NCBI GenBank assembly: GCA_963798195.1
Contig: CAWCSF010000005.1
Location: 248,001-312,000 of the forward strand
Direction: 5' to 3'
DNA from: CAVSRC01 sp963798195
GTDB lineage: Bacteria; Pseudomonadota; Alphaproteobacteria; Rhizobiales; Kaistiaceae
DNA length: 64,000 nucleotides
Under the pieces are notes generated by a model. That model did not search any database. It saw nothing but the letters and a program-made list of their open reading frames with translations, and had not been told where the DNA came from. Made by a program: the position numbers and the translations under genes. Of the stretch, positions 18,056 to 26,678 are shown one piece after another. Position 1 is the stretch's first letter. The number at the start of each line of letters is the position of its first letter.

Positions 18056-18937
18056 TCAGCGCGTCGGGACGGGCGCCTCGCCGCGATAATCGTAGAATCC
18101 GCGACCGGACTTGCGGCCCAGCCAACCGGCCTCGACGTATTTCACCAGCAGCGGGCATGGCCGATATTTCGAGTCGGCAAGGCCCTCGTGCAACACCTGC
18201 ATGATCGCGAGGCACGTATCGAGGCCAATGAAATCGGCGAGTTGCAGCGGTCCCATCGGGTGGTGCGCGCCGAGGCGCATGGCGGTGTCGATCGCCTCCA
18301 CCGATCCGACGCCCTCGTGCAGGGTGTAGATCGCCTCGTTGATCATCGGCAGCAAAATGCGGTTGACGATGAAGCCCGGGAAATCCTCCGACAGGATCGA
18401 CGACTTGCCCAGTCGGTCTACGAAAGTCTTCGCGGCGTCGAAAGTCTCATCGTCGGTGGCGATACCACGGATGAGCTCGACCAGTTCCATCACCGGAACC
18501 GGGTTCATGAAATGGATGCCGATGAAACGCTCCGGCCGGTCGGTGACCGCGCCAAGACGCGTGATCGAGATCGAGGACGTGTTGGTGGCGAGGATGGCGC
18601 CCGGCTTCAGCACCTTGCTGAGGCGCGTGAAGACGTCGCGCTTCACGGCTTCGTTCTCGGTGGCCGCCTCAATCACCAGGTCCGCCGCTGCGAGCCCGTC
18701 GAAATCGTCCGCGGGCGCAATGTGGCCGAGTGCGGCCTTGCGATCCGCTTCGCTGATCTTTCCCGAACCGACCTGCCGCGCCATGTTGCCATTGATCGTG
18801 GCGAGGCCGGACTTGATGCGGTCCGGCGAAACATCGTTGAGCAGCACGTCGTAGCCGGCAAGAGCGCAGACGTGGGCGATGCCGCCGCCCATCTGCCCGG
18901 CACCGATGATCCCTACCTTGTTGACGGCGAACGTCAT
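18056..18937 (-). CDS. 3-hydroxybutyryl-CoA dehydrogenase
   Basis: NAD(P)-dependent oxidation of 3-hydroxybutyryl-CoA or reduction of acetoacetyl-CoA, in butyrate and beta-oxidation type metabolism. The 293-residue protein begins with the Rossmann motif GIIGAGQMGGGIA, has the ATNTSSISIT block with active-site residues, the IGIHFMNPVPVMELVE signature and the C-terminal dimerisation domain with GHHPMGPLQLADFIGLD-type sequence. It sits 39 bases after etfA and ends the operon, consistent with electron-transfer flavoprotein coupling to acyl-CoA oxidation. Confidence 0.93.
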   Translation of the reverse strand: MTFAVNKVGIIGAGQMGGGIAHVCALAGYDVLLNDVSPDRIKSGLATINGNMARQVGSGKISEADRKAALGHIAPADDFDGLAAADLVIEAATENEAVKRDVFTRLSKVLKPGAILATNTSSISITRLGAVTDRPERFIGIHFMNPVPVMELVELIRGIATDDETFDAAKTFVDRLGKSSILSEDFPGFIVNRILLPMINEAIYTLHEGVGSVEAIDTAMRLGAHHPMGPLQLADFIGLDTCLAIMQVLHEGLADSKYRPCPLLVKYVEAGWLGRKSGRGFYDYRGEAPVPTR

Positions 18938-18976
18938 GACTGAAGTACCTTCAAGCTGCTGCCGCCCTCAAACCTA

Positions 18977-19909
18977 TCACAGTGCCTTTTCCAGTTCGGG
19001 CAGGATTTCGAAGACGTCTCCGACGAGACCGTAATCGGCAATGGCAAAGATCGGCGCGTCCGGATCCTTGTTGATGGCGACGATGACCTTCGCGTCCTTC
19101 ATGCCCGCGAGATGCTGAATGGCGCCTGAAATGCCGCAGGCAATGTATAGATCCGGCGCCACGACCTTGCCGGTCTGACCGACCTGGAAATCGTTGGGCG
19201 CGTAACCGGCATCGACCGCGGCGCGCGACGCGCCGATCGCCGCCTTCAGCTTGTCCGCCAGCGGCTCGATATACTTGCGGAAGTTCTCGGCCGACTGGAA
19301 CGCGCGTCCGCCGGAGACGACGATGCGCGCCGCGGTGAGTTCGGGACGTTCGGAGCGGGTCATCTCGGCGCCGACAAACGCTGAGATACCGCTGCTTTCA
19401 GGAACTGGCACGGTCTCGACCGGTGCATCTTCCTGACCGCTCTCCGCCGGCTTGAAGGCGGAGGCCCGCACCGTGACGACGCGTTTTGCATCGGCGGTCT
19501 TGACGGTCTGGATCGCGTTGCCGGCATAGATCGGTCGTTCGAACGTATCCGGCGCAACGACGGCGGTGATATCCGAAATCTGCATGACATCGAGCAGGGC
19601 GGCGACCCGGGGCATGACGTTCTTGCCCGCAGTCGTCGCCGCCGACGCCAGCGCGTCATAGCTGTCGGCAAGCGATACGATCAGTGCCGCCATCGGCTCG
19701 GCGAGGTGGTGCGCCAGCACGTCGCCATCAGCGTGCAGCACCTTTGCAACGCTTGCGAGCTTCGCAGCCTCGCCCGCGACGCGGGAGCAGTCCTTGCCCG
19801 CAACCAGCACATGCACATCGCCGCCGAGTTGCAGGGCGGCGGTCAGTGCGCGCGCCGTCGTCTCGTTCAGCGCTGCATGGTCGTGATCGGCGATCAGCAG
19901 AGTTGTCAC
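18977..19909 (-). CDS. etfA: Electron transfer flavoprotein subunit alpha
   Basis: FAD-binding subunit of the ETF heterodimer that collects electrons from acyl-CoA and other dehydrogenases and passes them to ETF-ubiquinone oxidoreductase. The 310 residues include the C-terminal FAD domain with VGQTGKVVAPDLYIACGISGAIQH and the closing IFAIADYGLVGDVFEILPEL. Its start overlaps the stop of etfB by four bases. Length and both domains are complete. Confidence 0.96.
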   Translation of the reverse strand: MTTLLIADHDHAALNETTARALTAALQLGGDVHVLVAGKDCSRVAGEAAKLASVAKVLHADGDVLAHHLAEPMAALIVSLADSYDALASAATTAGKNVMPRVAALLDVMQISDITAVVAPDTFERPIYAGNAIQTVKTADAKRVVTVRASAFKPAESGQEDAPVETVPVPESSGISAFVGAEMTRSERPELTAARIVVSGGRAFQSAENFRKYIEPLADKLKAAIGASRAAVDAGYAPNDFQVGQTGKVVAPDLYIACGISGAIQHLAGMKDAKVIVAINKDPDAPIFAIADYGLVGDVFEILPELEKAL

Positions 19910-20655
19910 AATACGTTCGCCTCGTTCTTCAGCTTGTCGACCAGCTCGGCGACCGAGGCGACCTTGACGCCGCCCTTGCGCGCGCCCGGCTCGGCGACCT
20001 TCACCACCGTCAGGCGCGGCGCAATGTCGATGCCGAGTTCGGCCGCTGTCGTCTCGGCGATCGGCTTTTTCTTCGCCCGCATGATGTTGGGCAGCGAGGC
20101 ATAGCGTGGCTCGTTGAGCCGCAAATCCGTGGTGATTACCGCCGGCAGCGAGAGGCTCAACGTTTCCAGCCCGCCATCCACCTCGCGGGTGACGGAAACC
20201 CGGTCGCCTGCGACCGCGATTTTGGAGGCGAACGTGCCCTGCGGCCAGCCGGTCAGCGCCGCCAGCATCTGTCCGGTCTGGTTGCAGTCGTCGTCGATCG
20301 CTTGTTTGCCGAGCAGCACGATGCCGGGATTTTCGGTCGCCGCCACGGCCTTCAAGGCCTTGGCGACGCCGAGCGGCTCAGTCGGCTCGTCGGTCTTCAC
20401 GAGGATGCCGCGATCGGCACCCATGGCCAGACCGGTGCGGATCGTCTCCGCCGCCGCAGCCGGACCGACGGAGACCAGCACCACCTCATCTGCCGTCCCG
20501 GCTTCCTTCAGCCGCAGCGCTTCCTCGACGGCAATCTCGTCGAACGGGTTCATCGCCATCTTGACGTTGGCAAGGTCGACGCCGCTTCCGTCCGCCTTGA
20601 CGCGCACCTTTACGTTGAAATCGACGACCCGCTTGATCGCGACCAGTATCTTCAT
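19906..20655 (-). CDS. etfB: Electron transfer flavoprotein subunit beta
   Basis: AMP-binding subunit of the ETF heterodimer. The 249-residue protein starts MKILVAIKRVVD, has the MNPFDEIAVEEALRLKE segment, the AMP/adenine pocket region and the VTREVDGGLETL signature with SLPAVITTDLRLNEPRYASLP. The ATG at 20655 follows GTGGGA; a GTG two codons upstream is in frame but less likely. It overlaps the rhomboid gene stop by four bases and etfA by four bases, so three genes are translationally chained. Confidence 0.96.
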   Translation of the reverse strand: MKILVAIKRVVDFNVKVRVKADGSGVDLANVKMAMNPFDEIAVEEALRLKEAGTADEVVLVSVGPAAAAETIRTGLAMGADRGILVKTDEPTEPLGVAKALKAVAATENPGIVLLGKQAIDDDCNQTGQMLAALTGWPQGTFASKIAVAGDRVSVTREVDGGLETLSLSLPAVITTDLRLNEPRYASLPNIMRAKKKPIAETTAAELGIDIAPRLTVVKVAEPGARKGGVKVASVAELVDKLKNEANVL

Positions 20656-21446
20656 TCCCACGGGCCCTTGGTGTCTCTTTTGGGCGGCGACCCTAGGGGG
20701 CGCGCGGCGGGATCGTCAACCGCGGCGGCGGATGGCGCGGGGACGACCGCGACCGTGGTCACCACCGGTCGATGATCGAATAGCGGTGTACCCGGACGAC
20801 GCAGGAAGACGACCAGGACCGCACCGGCCACCAGTCCGCCGATATGCGACCACCAGGCGACGTTGTCCTCGCCGCCGAAGAACAGCGCCAGGATCTGGAA
20901 GACGATCCAGACACCCAGCACGTACATGGCGCTCAGCCGCAATGGGATGCGCCCGAACGCCAGCACCCACATCTTTGCCCGGGGATGCAGGATCAGGTAG
21001 GCGCTGATCGATCCCGAGACTGCGCCGGACGCGCCGATGACCGGCCCGGTGGACGACGGCGCCGACAGAACGAAGGCATACCCGGCGATCGCACCGCAGA
21101 GGAGGTAGAACGCAAGGAACCGCCAGTGGCCGAGCGCATCCTCGACATTATCGGCAAGCACCCAGAGGAAGATCATGTTGCCGGCGAGATGCCAGAAATT
21201 GGCATGGAGGAACGCGTAGGTGACCAGGGTCAGCGCATCCGGCAGCGGCGAAGGCGAACCGACCTGGCCATTGAAGACGGCCGGTATCAGCCCGAACGTA
21301 ATCACCGAGGCTTCGCTCGCTTCGCCGCTGAACCCCGACTCGACCAGGAAATAGACGAGGAAATTCGCGGCGATCAGGCTCCACGCCACCCACGGCCGTT
21401 TTATGTGACGTAGCGGGTTGGTGTCGTGCAGCGGGATGAACGCCAT
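20652..21446 (-). CDS. Rhomboid family intramembrane serine protease
   Basis: A 264-residue polytopic membrane protein with about six or seven membrane segments. Catalytic Ser lies in GASGAVSGSISAYL and the His in WWSHIGGLVAG, so the Ser-His dyad of rhomboid proteases is present. The ATG at 21446 begins MAFIPLHDTNPLR, the usual start of alphaproteobacterial members. It begins five bases after the adenosyltransferase stop and overlaps etfB by four bases. Its substrate is unknown, and its place inside an ETF operon is conserved by synteny as far as I recall rather than explained. Confidence 0.9.
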   Translation of the reverse strand: MAFIPLHDTNPLRHIKRPWVAWSLIAANFLVYFLVESGFSGEASEASVITFGLIPAVFNGQVGSPSPLPDALTLVTYAFLHANFWHLAGNMIFLWVLADNVEDALGHWRFLAFYLLCGAIAGYAFVLSAPSSTGPVIGASGAVSGSISAYLILHPRAKMWVLAFGRIPLRLSAMYVLGVWIVFQILALFFGGEDNVAWWSHIGGLVAGAVLVVFLRRPGTPLFDHRPVVTTVAVVPAPSAAAVDDPAARPLGSPPKRDTKGPWE

Positions 21447-21451
21447 GCGCG

Positions 21452-22009
21452 TCAGCGATTCTCGCCGGGCACCCACAGCACGTCGCGCGCGCCGTCGTCA
21501 TTGGCAACGCGGGCGGCGACGAAGAAGAAATCGGACACGCGATTGATGTAGCGCGCCGCCTCGCGGCTGACCTGCTCGTAGGCGGCGAGCGCCACGGCCA
21601 GCCGCTCCGCGCGGCGCGCGACGGTGCGGCAGAGGTGCAGCGCCACGGCGGCGGGCGTACCGCCGGGCAGTACGAACGATGTCAGCGGCGCGAGGCGCGC
21701 ATTGAGCCCGTCGATCTCGGCCTCAAGCCGCGCGACCTGCGTCGCCGCGATGCGCAGGCGCTCTCGGCCACCCTCCTCCGGGACGGCAAGGTCGGCGCCG
21801 AGGTCAAAGAGATCGTTCTGGATGCGTCCGAGCATGGCGTCGAGGTCGGGCGCGGCCTGAAGACGCGCAAGGCCGACAGTGGCATTCAACTCGTCGACGG
21901 TGCCGATCGCCTCGAAGCGCAAATCGGATTTCGGCCGCCGCTCGCCGGTCGCCAGCGCGCTGGTGCCGTCATCTCCAGTGCGCGTGTAGATGCGGTTGAG
22001 GACGACCAT
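21452..22009 (-). CDS. Cob(I)yrinic acid a,c-diamide adenosyltransferase, PduO type
   Basis: Transfers adenosyl from ATP to cob(I)alamin to form adenosylcobalamin. The 185-residue protein has the PduO-type ATP-binding N-terminus RIYTRTGDDGTSAL, the ELNATVGLAR block and the C-terminal helix signature RVSDFFFVAAR. This is the PduO, not the CobA/CobO, fold. The ATG at 22009 follows the HIG1-type gene by four bases. No cobalamin riboswitch motif is visible upstream. Confidence 0.93.
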   Translation of the reverse strand: MVVLNRIYTRTGDDGTSALATGERRPKSDLRFEAIGTVDELNATVGLARLQAAPDLDAMLGRIQNDLFDLGADLAVPEEGGRERLRIAATQVARLEAEIDGLNARLAPLTSFVLPGGTPAAVALHLCRTVARRAERLAVALAAYEQVSREAARYINRVSDFFFVAARVANDDGARDVLWVPGENR

Positions 22010-22013
22010 GGAG

Positions 22014-22205
22014 TCACTTCGAGGAGAAGTAGAGCGCACCCATCATAATCACAATGGCGACGAATTGCAGGGCCACGCGCCAGCGCATGATGAGTTGCGA
22101 TGTATTGGCGGAACCGCCGCGCATCATGTTGACGAGACCCGCCAGTAGCACGAGCGCAACGATGCCGACCGCGATGGGTGCAAGATAATGGAGAAAGGTA
22201 GCCAT
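22014..22205 (-). CDS. Small HIG1/twin-transmembrane protein
   Basis: A 63-residue protein with two membrane segments (about 7-26 and 45-60) joined by a short loop containing NMMRGGSANTSQ and RWRV, the pattern of the HIG1-like twin-TM family found at the head of this operon in Hyphomicrobiales. HIG1 proteins associate with respiratory complexes in other organisms; no function is proved here. Two adjacent ATGs (22205, 22208) are possible starts. It is followed after four bases by the adenosyltransferase gene. Confidence 0.75.
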   Translation of the reverse strand: MATFLHYLAPIAVGIVALVLLAGLVNMMRGGSANTSQLIMRWRVALQFVAIVIMMGALYFSSK

Positions 22206-22348
22206 CATAATCCGGGGAAACGGGTGAATGCCGCCCAAGCCGTAGTTCATATAGGCATAATCCGGCGTGGACCATGGCCGGACGGCGGACACCTTGCCGC
22301 AAACCGTGAGACGGCGCATCGTTGCGCGACGACGAGGGGAGCACAGCG

Positions 22349-23125
22349 ATGCACGGTCTCGACGGGAAAAGGGTGCTGATCACTGGCGGCGCCACCGGAA
22401 TCGGCCGGGCCGCCGCGCTCCGCTTCGCCGAGGAAGGCGCCAGCGTCGCGGTCAACTTCATCGGCAGCCGGGAACCGGCCGAAGCGCTGATCGAGGAACT
22501 CGCCGACACCAACCCGGAGGGGAACCACGTCCTCGCGCCGGCCGACATTTCCGACGAGGACGCGGTCGATTCACTCTTCGCCTCGGTGGTGATCGAACTC
22601 GGCGGCCTCGACGTGCTGGTAAACAACGCCGGCATCAAGGTCGAGGACGAACCGCACGAGGCGCATATCGCCGACTTCGACCGCCTGATGTCGGTCAACA
22701 TGCGCGGTGCGTTCCTTTGCTCGCAGGCTGCGATCCAGCATTTCCTCGATGTGAAACAGCCGGGCGTGATCGTCACCACGTCGTCGATGCATCAGGTAGT
22801 GCCGATGCCCGAGGCAATCGCCTACCAGATGTCCAAGGCGGCACTGGGCGGCATGACGGGCTCGCTGGCGCTGCGCTACGCTCGCGACGGCATCCGCGTG
22901 GTCGCGGTCGGACCGGGCGCGGTGATGACGCCCATGAACGCCACGTTCGAGACCAACCCGACGGAGATGCAGCGGGTCGAGGCGGCCATTCCGATGGGAC
23001 GAATCGCACGGCCGGAAGAGATCGCCGCAGTTATCTGCTTCCTGGCCTCCGACGACGCGTCCTACGTCACCGGCCAGACATGGTTCGTGGATGGCGGCTT
23101 CATGATCAACCGGCCGCTCGGCTAG
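22349..23125 (+). CDS. SDR family oxidoreductase (glucose 1-dehydrogenase-like)
   Basis: A 258-residue NAD(P)-dependent short-chain dehydrogenase. It shows the cofactor loop TGGATGIG, the NNAGI motif, catalytic Ser in TTSSMHQ, the YQMSK Tyr-Lys pair and a C-terminal DDASYVTGQTWFVDGG, typical of the glucose 1-dehydrogenase/FabG-like group. The ATG at 22349 has GAGGGGA nine bases upstream. It is divergent from the HIG1-adenosyltransferase operon. Substrate cannot be read from the sequence. Confidence 0.88.
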   Translation: MHGLDGKRVLITGGATGIGRAAALRFAEEGASVAVNFIGSREPAEALIEELADTNPEGNHVLAPADISDEDAVDSLFASVVIELGGLDVLVNNAGIKVEDEPHEAHIADFDRLMSVNMRGAFLCSQAAIQHFLDVKQPGVIVTTSSMHQVVPMPEAIAYQMSKAALGGMTGSLALRYARDGIRVVAVGPGAVMTPMNATFETNPTEMQRVEAAIPMGRIARPEEIAAVICFLASDDASYVTGQTWFVDGGFMINRPLG

Positions 23126-23133
23126 CGGCGGCC

Positions 23134-24060
23134 TCAGCGCTGCCTCAGCAGCACCTTGTCCATCATGCGCGTCGGCAGCAGGCGCTTCAGCCACGCGCCG
23201 ACGCGGGTCGGGATGGTGACGCGGTAGCGGGCCCGAGGGTGGGGATCTTCCAGCGCGTGAATGACCTTTTCGGCGACCGCTTCCGGGCCGAGCTTCCACG
23301 ACGAGGAGCGGTTGCCGCTCGCCAGACGCGACAGCTCGCGGCCGTAATCGGCACGGAAAGGCGAGTTGCGCACGTCCACCGTATTCATGAAACGCGCGCG
23401 GGCATTGTCGAGCATGCGGCTGCGGATCGGGCCGGGCTGCACGAGCGCGATGTCGATGCCGGAGCCCTGGAGCTCCAGTCGCAGGGCGTCGGTCCAGCCT
23501 TCGACGGCGTGCTTCGAGGCGGCGTAGGCGCCCATGAAGCGCACCGAGACGAAACCGAGCACCGACGAACAGTTGACGATGCGGCCATGGCCCTGGCGGC
23601 GCATGACCGGCAGCACCAGCCGGGTGATTTCGTACCAGCCGAAGAAATTCGTATCGAAGAGCGTCCGCACGTGCTCGGTCGAGATATCCTCGATCGCGCC
23701 GGGGTGGCTGAAAGCACCGTTGTTGAAAAGTGCGTCGAGCTTGCCGCCGGTCCGCCGGAGGACTTCCTCCACGCCCGCCGCGATCGATTCGCGGTCCGCG
23801 AGGTCGATCCGCAACGTTTCGAGACCTTCGGCTGCGAGGCGGTCGCAATCCACCTGTTTGCGGCACGAGGCGAACACGCGCCAGCCACCGTGCTTTTTGA
23901 GCGCGTGGGCGCAGTGATACCCGATGCCGGAGGAACAACCGGTGATCAGAACGGTGCGCTCCGCCGAGATCGATTTGGGGAGCGCGAAGACGCCACCGGT
24001 TTCGCCGGGATGTAGCGCCTCTGGAGCGCTGATCGCATCGCGGCGGCTCATGTCCACCAT
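23134..24060 (-). CDS. SDR family NAD(P)-dependent oxidoreductase
   Basis: A 308-residue short-chain dehydrogenase of the retinol/17-beta-hydroxysteroid-like type: TGCSSGIG cofactor loop, NNGAF, catalytic Ser in NCSSVLGFVS and YAASK. A 32-residue N-terminal extension precedes the Rossmann fold. The C-terminus is basic and hydrophobic (TRVGAWLKRLLPTRMMDKVLLRQR-like), suggesting membrane contact. The ATG at 24060 follows AGGGGACTGAG. It converges with the SDR gene at 22349 with eight bases between stops. Substrate unknown. Confidence 0.86.
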   Translation of the reverse strand: MVDMSRRDAISAPEALHPGETGGVFALPKSISAERTVLITGCSSGIGYHCAHALKKHGGWRVFASCRKQVDCDRLAAEGLETLRIDLADRESIAAGVEEVLRRTGGKLDALFNNGAFSHPGAIEDISTEHVRTLFDTNFFGWYEITRLVLPVMRRQGHGRIVNCSSVLGFVSVRFMGAYAASKHAVEGWTDALRLELQGSGIDIALVQPGPIRSRMLDNARARFMNTVDVRNSPFRADYGRELSRLASGNRSSSWKLGPEAVAEKVIHALEDPHPRARYRVTIPTRVGAWLKRLLPTRMMDKVLLRQR

Positions 24061-24340
24061 TCTCAGTCCCCTGTCTCGGCCGCCGTGGGAAGATGGCCGA
24101 GATGATAGACACGACGCAAGGCCTATCGGCGCGCATGGTGCGTTGCGGAATGGTGCGTGCTTCCGCGGCCACAACCCTGATTTGGTAGGGGTGGCGGAAT
24201 CCGGCCTTCCGTGGTCAGCCACGCAAGGTTAACCAGCCCATCCGATCGGCTGTCCGGGATCGCCGCGGATCGCGGGACCGCCGGGGAATCGGTAAGGTGG
24301 CAGCGGATGACCGGGGCGGGAAACGGGAGCAGCGGGCTGC

Positions 24341-25195
24341 ATGGCCGATCGGAAAAACCTGGTCAGGATGGCATGGGTCGTGGTCAGCGACGCCTTCGGC
24401 CATTTCAACTGGGACGATGGCTGGGCGATGGCGAGCCATGTCGCGCTCTCGGCCTTGCTGGCGCTGTTTCCGTTTCTCATCTTTGTGGCAGCGCTCGCCG
24501 GCTTCCTCGGCGAGGACGGCCTGTCGGTACGCGTGGCGGAAATTCTGTTCACCGCTTGGCCAAGGGAGGTGGCCGGCCCGATTTCGGAGGAGGTCAGCCA
24601 GGTCCTCGCCACCGAACATCGCGGCCTGCTCACCATCTCGGCCGTGGTTGCCGTCTACCTTGCGTCGAACGGCATTGAGGCGGTGCGCAACGCCCTCAAC
24701 CGCGCCTACCGCGTCATCGACCGGCGCTCGATCTTTTTCCGGCGCGGACAAAGCCTGGCCTTCGTGATGATCGGCGCCTTCGCCAGCCTGATGCTTGCCC
24801 TGCTCGCCGTGCTTGGCACAACCGCGGTGCAGGACATTCTCGTGGCGGTTCCGTTTCTCCAGCCGCTGGAGACGCTGTCGTCGGCAACGCGCATCGTCAT
24901 CTCGGCGCTGGTTCTGACGTCGGCCCTCATCGTCGCCCATACCGCACTGCCGGCCGGGAGGCCGCCTTGGGCTCGATTGTGGCCAGGCATCGTGTTCACG
25001 CTCGCCGGCTGGCTGGTGGCCGCGTGGGTATTCCGCATCTATCTCGCGACATTCTCAAACATGGCGGCGACCTACGCCGGGCTCGCCGGCGTCTTCACCG
25101 CGGTGTTCTTCCTCTACATCGTCGCGGTGCTGCTGCTGTTCGGCGCGGAATTCAACGCGGCGCTCAGCCGCCTGCGCGGCGGCGCGATCGGCTGA
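24341..25195 (+). CDS. YihY/virulence factor BrkB family membrane protein
   Basis: A 284-residue inner membrane protein of the YihY/BrkB family (once called ribonuclease BN). About six membrane segments are visible, with the conserved ALSALLALFPFLIFVAALAGF near the start, SNGIEAVRNALNRAYRV in the middle and AGVFTAVFFLYIVAVLLLFGAEFNAAL at the end. The function of the family is unsettled. It converges with the receiver gene, the stops being six bases apart. The 280 bases upstream hold no gene I can support. Confidence 0.9.
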   Translation: MADRKNLVRMAWVVVSDAFGHFNWDDGWAMASHVALSALLALFPFLIFVAALAGFLGEDGLSVRVAEILFTAWPREVAGPISEEVSQVLATEHRGLLTISAVVAVYLASNGIEAVRNALNRAYRVIDRRSIFFRRGQSLAFVMIGAFASLMLALLAVLGTTAVQDILVAVPFLQPLETLSSATRIVISALVLTSALIVAHTALPAGRPPWARLWPGIVFTLAGWLVAAWVFRIYLATFSNMAATYAGLAGVFTAVFFLYIVAVLLLFGAEFNAALSRLRGGAIG

Positions 25196-25201
25196 ACGCC
25201 C

Positions 25202-25642
25202 TCAGGCGTGGCCCTCGACCGGCATGCGCATGGCGCGCGTCAGGGCCGTATCCATGGCAGCGTAGAGCTCGCGCGGGCTGTACGGCTTGACCACGGTGCC
25301 GGAGAAGCCCGCGGCGCGGGCGCGCGGCGCGGCGAGGATGGCGCGGTTGTCGGTCATGGCGACAACCGGGAGTCCACTGCGCCCGCCCATGGCGCGGATC
25401 AACTGGACGGCGACGATGCCGTCCATGTCGGCCATCGAAAGATCGAGCACGACGAGGTCGATATCGGCATCGCGGCGCAGGAGCGAAAGCACCGCCTCGC
25501 CGCTACAGGCGCATACCGGCTCGCAGCCGAACTGCTGGATCAGGATGGTGGCGACCGTAGTGCCTGCAGGGCTTGCGCCGACAATGGCCACGCGGGGCCG
25601 GTGACCATTCACCGTCAATTGCCCAATCGACTCCTCGGCCAT
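25202..25642 (-). CDS. Single-domain response regulator (receiver)
   Basis: A 146-residue stand-alone receiver domain with a short N-terminal extension. The phosphoacceptor Asp lies in LVVLDLSMADMDG and the conserved Lys in GTVVKPYSP. There is no output domain, so it should act through protein contacts, as CheY/DivK-like proteins do. No histidine kinase is adjacent, so its partner is elsewhere. The ATG at 25642 gives a better N-terminus than the upstream alternative at 25672. Confidence 0.88.
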   Translation of the reverse strand: MAEESIGQLTVNGHRPRVAIVGASPAGTTVATILIQQFGCEPVCACSGEAVLSLLRRDADIDLVVLDLSMADMDGIVAVQLIRAMGGRSGLPVVAMTDNRAILAAPRARAAGFSGTVVKPYSPRELYAAMDTALTRAMRMPVEGHA

Positions 25643-25721
25643 GCCCAACCCTCGCCAAACGCAACAAAACAAGGCAAGTATCCGCGCCTTTGCTTAATGA
25701 GCGGCTAAACTCGGGGCCGGT

Positions 25722-26678
25722 TTGAACCAGATAATCAACATTGTTCTGCCGGTCTTCGGGCTGATCGGAGTCGGCTACGCCGTGGCCTGGCTGCGCGTGC
25801 TGCCGGCCGACAGCGACAAGGCGCTGGCGGACTTCGTCTTCGTCATCGCTATCCCGCTGCTTGTCTTCCGCACGGTCGCGGTCGCCGACTTTTCGGGCGG
25901 CTCGCCCGCCAACCTCTGGATCGCCTATTACATCGCCTTCGCACTGGCTTGGGTGGCGGGCACGATCATCATCCGCCGCCTGTTCGGCCGGGATGCACGG
26001 GCCGGCGTCGTCGCCGGCGTTTCTTCGTCATACGCCAACTCGCTGCTTCTCGGCCTTCCCCTCATCCTTGCTGCCTATGGCCAAGATGGGACGGCGGCCA
26101 TGTCGTTGCTCATCGCCATCAACCTGCCGATCATGATGGCGGTGAGCGCCGTCCTGATCGAGCGTGCGCTGGTCGTAGACGGTGTCGGCGATGCCGGCAG
26201 CGACCTGTGGACCGCAGTGCGCGGCATGGTGATGACGCTCGCCCGGAACCCGATCATCATCAGCATCGTCGTCGGGCTCGTCTGGCGCATCTTCTCGCTG
26301 CCGATCGGCGGTCCCGTCGGCTCCGTGATGGGCCGCCTCGCCGATGTCGCCGGGACGCTGGCGCTCTTCTCGGTCGGCATGAACCTTCGCCAGTACGGCG
26401 TCTCGGGCAACGTGCGCTCGGCGCTGGTCATCACCCTCATCAAGCTCATCGTCATGCCGGCGATCGTGTTTGCACTGGTGGCGACCGTGGTCACGCTGCC
26501 GCCGGTCTGGGCGAAGGCGCTGGTCATCGCGGCGGCGTGCCCGACCGGGGTCAATGCCTGGCTGGTCGCCGCCCGCTTTCGCACGGGTCAGGCGATCGCC
26601 TCCAACGCCATCACCATTTCCACGGCCATCGCGGTGGTCACGATTGCCGTCTGGCTCAACGTCGTGGAGTGGCTCTAG
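25722..26678 (+). CDS. AEC family transporter
   Basis: A 318-residue membrane carrier of the auxin efflux carrier superfamily with about ten membrane segments in two repeats. The conserved GVSSSYANSLLLGLPL motif sits in the first half and CPTGVNAWLVAARF in the second. Family members export small carboxylates and similar anions. The likely start is TTG (MNQIINIVLPVFGLIGVGY), which begins directly with the first membrane helix; no ATG precedes the helix. Its stop overlaps that of gluQ by four bases. Confidence 0.9.
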   Translation: MNQIINIVLPVFGLIGVGYAVAWLRVLPADSDKALADFVFVIAIPLLVFRTVAVADFSGGSPANLWIAYYIAFALAWVAGTIIIRRLFGRDARAGVVAGVSSSYANSLLLGLPLILAAYGQDGTAAMSLLIAINLPIMMAVSAVLIERALVVDGVGDAGSDLWTAVRGMVMTLARNPIIISIVVGLVWRIFSLPIGGPVGSVMGRLADVAGTLALFSVGMNLRQYGVSGNVRSALVITLIKLIVMPAIVFALVATVVTLPPVWAKALVIAAACPTGVNAWLVAARFRTGQAIASNAITISTAIAVVTIAVWLNVVEWL

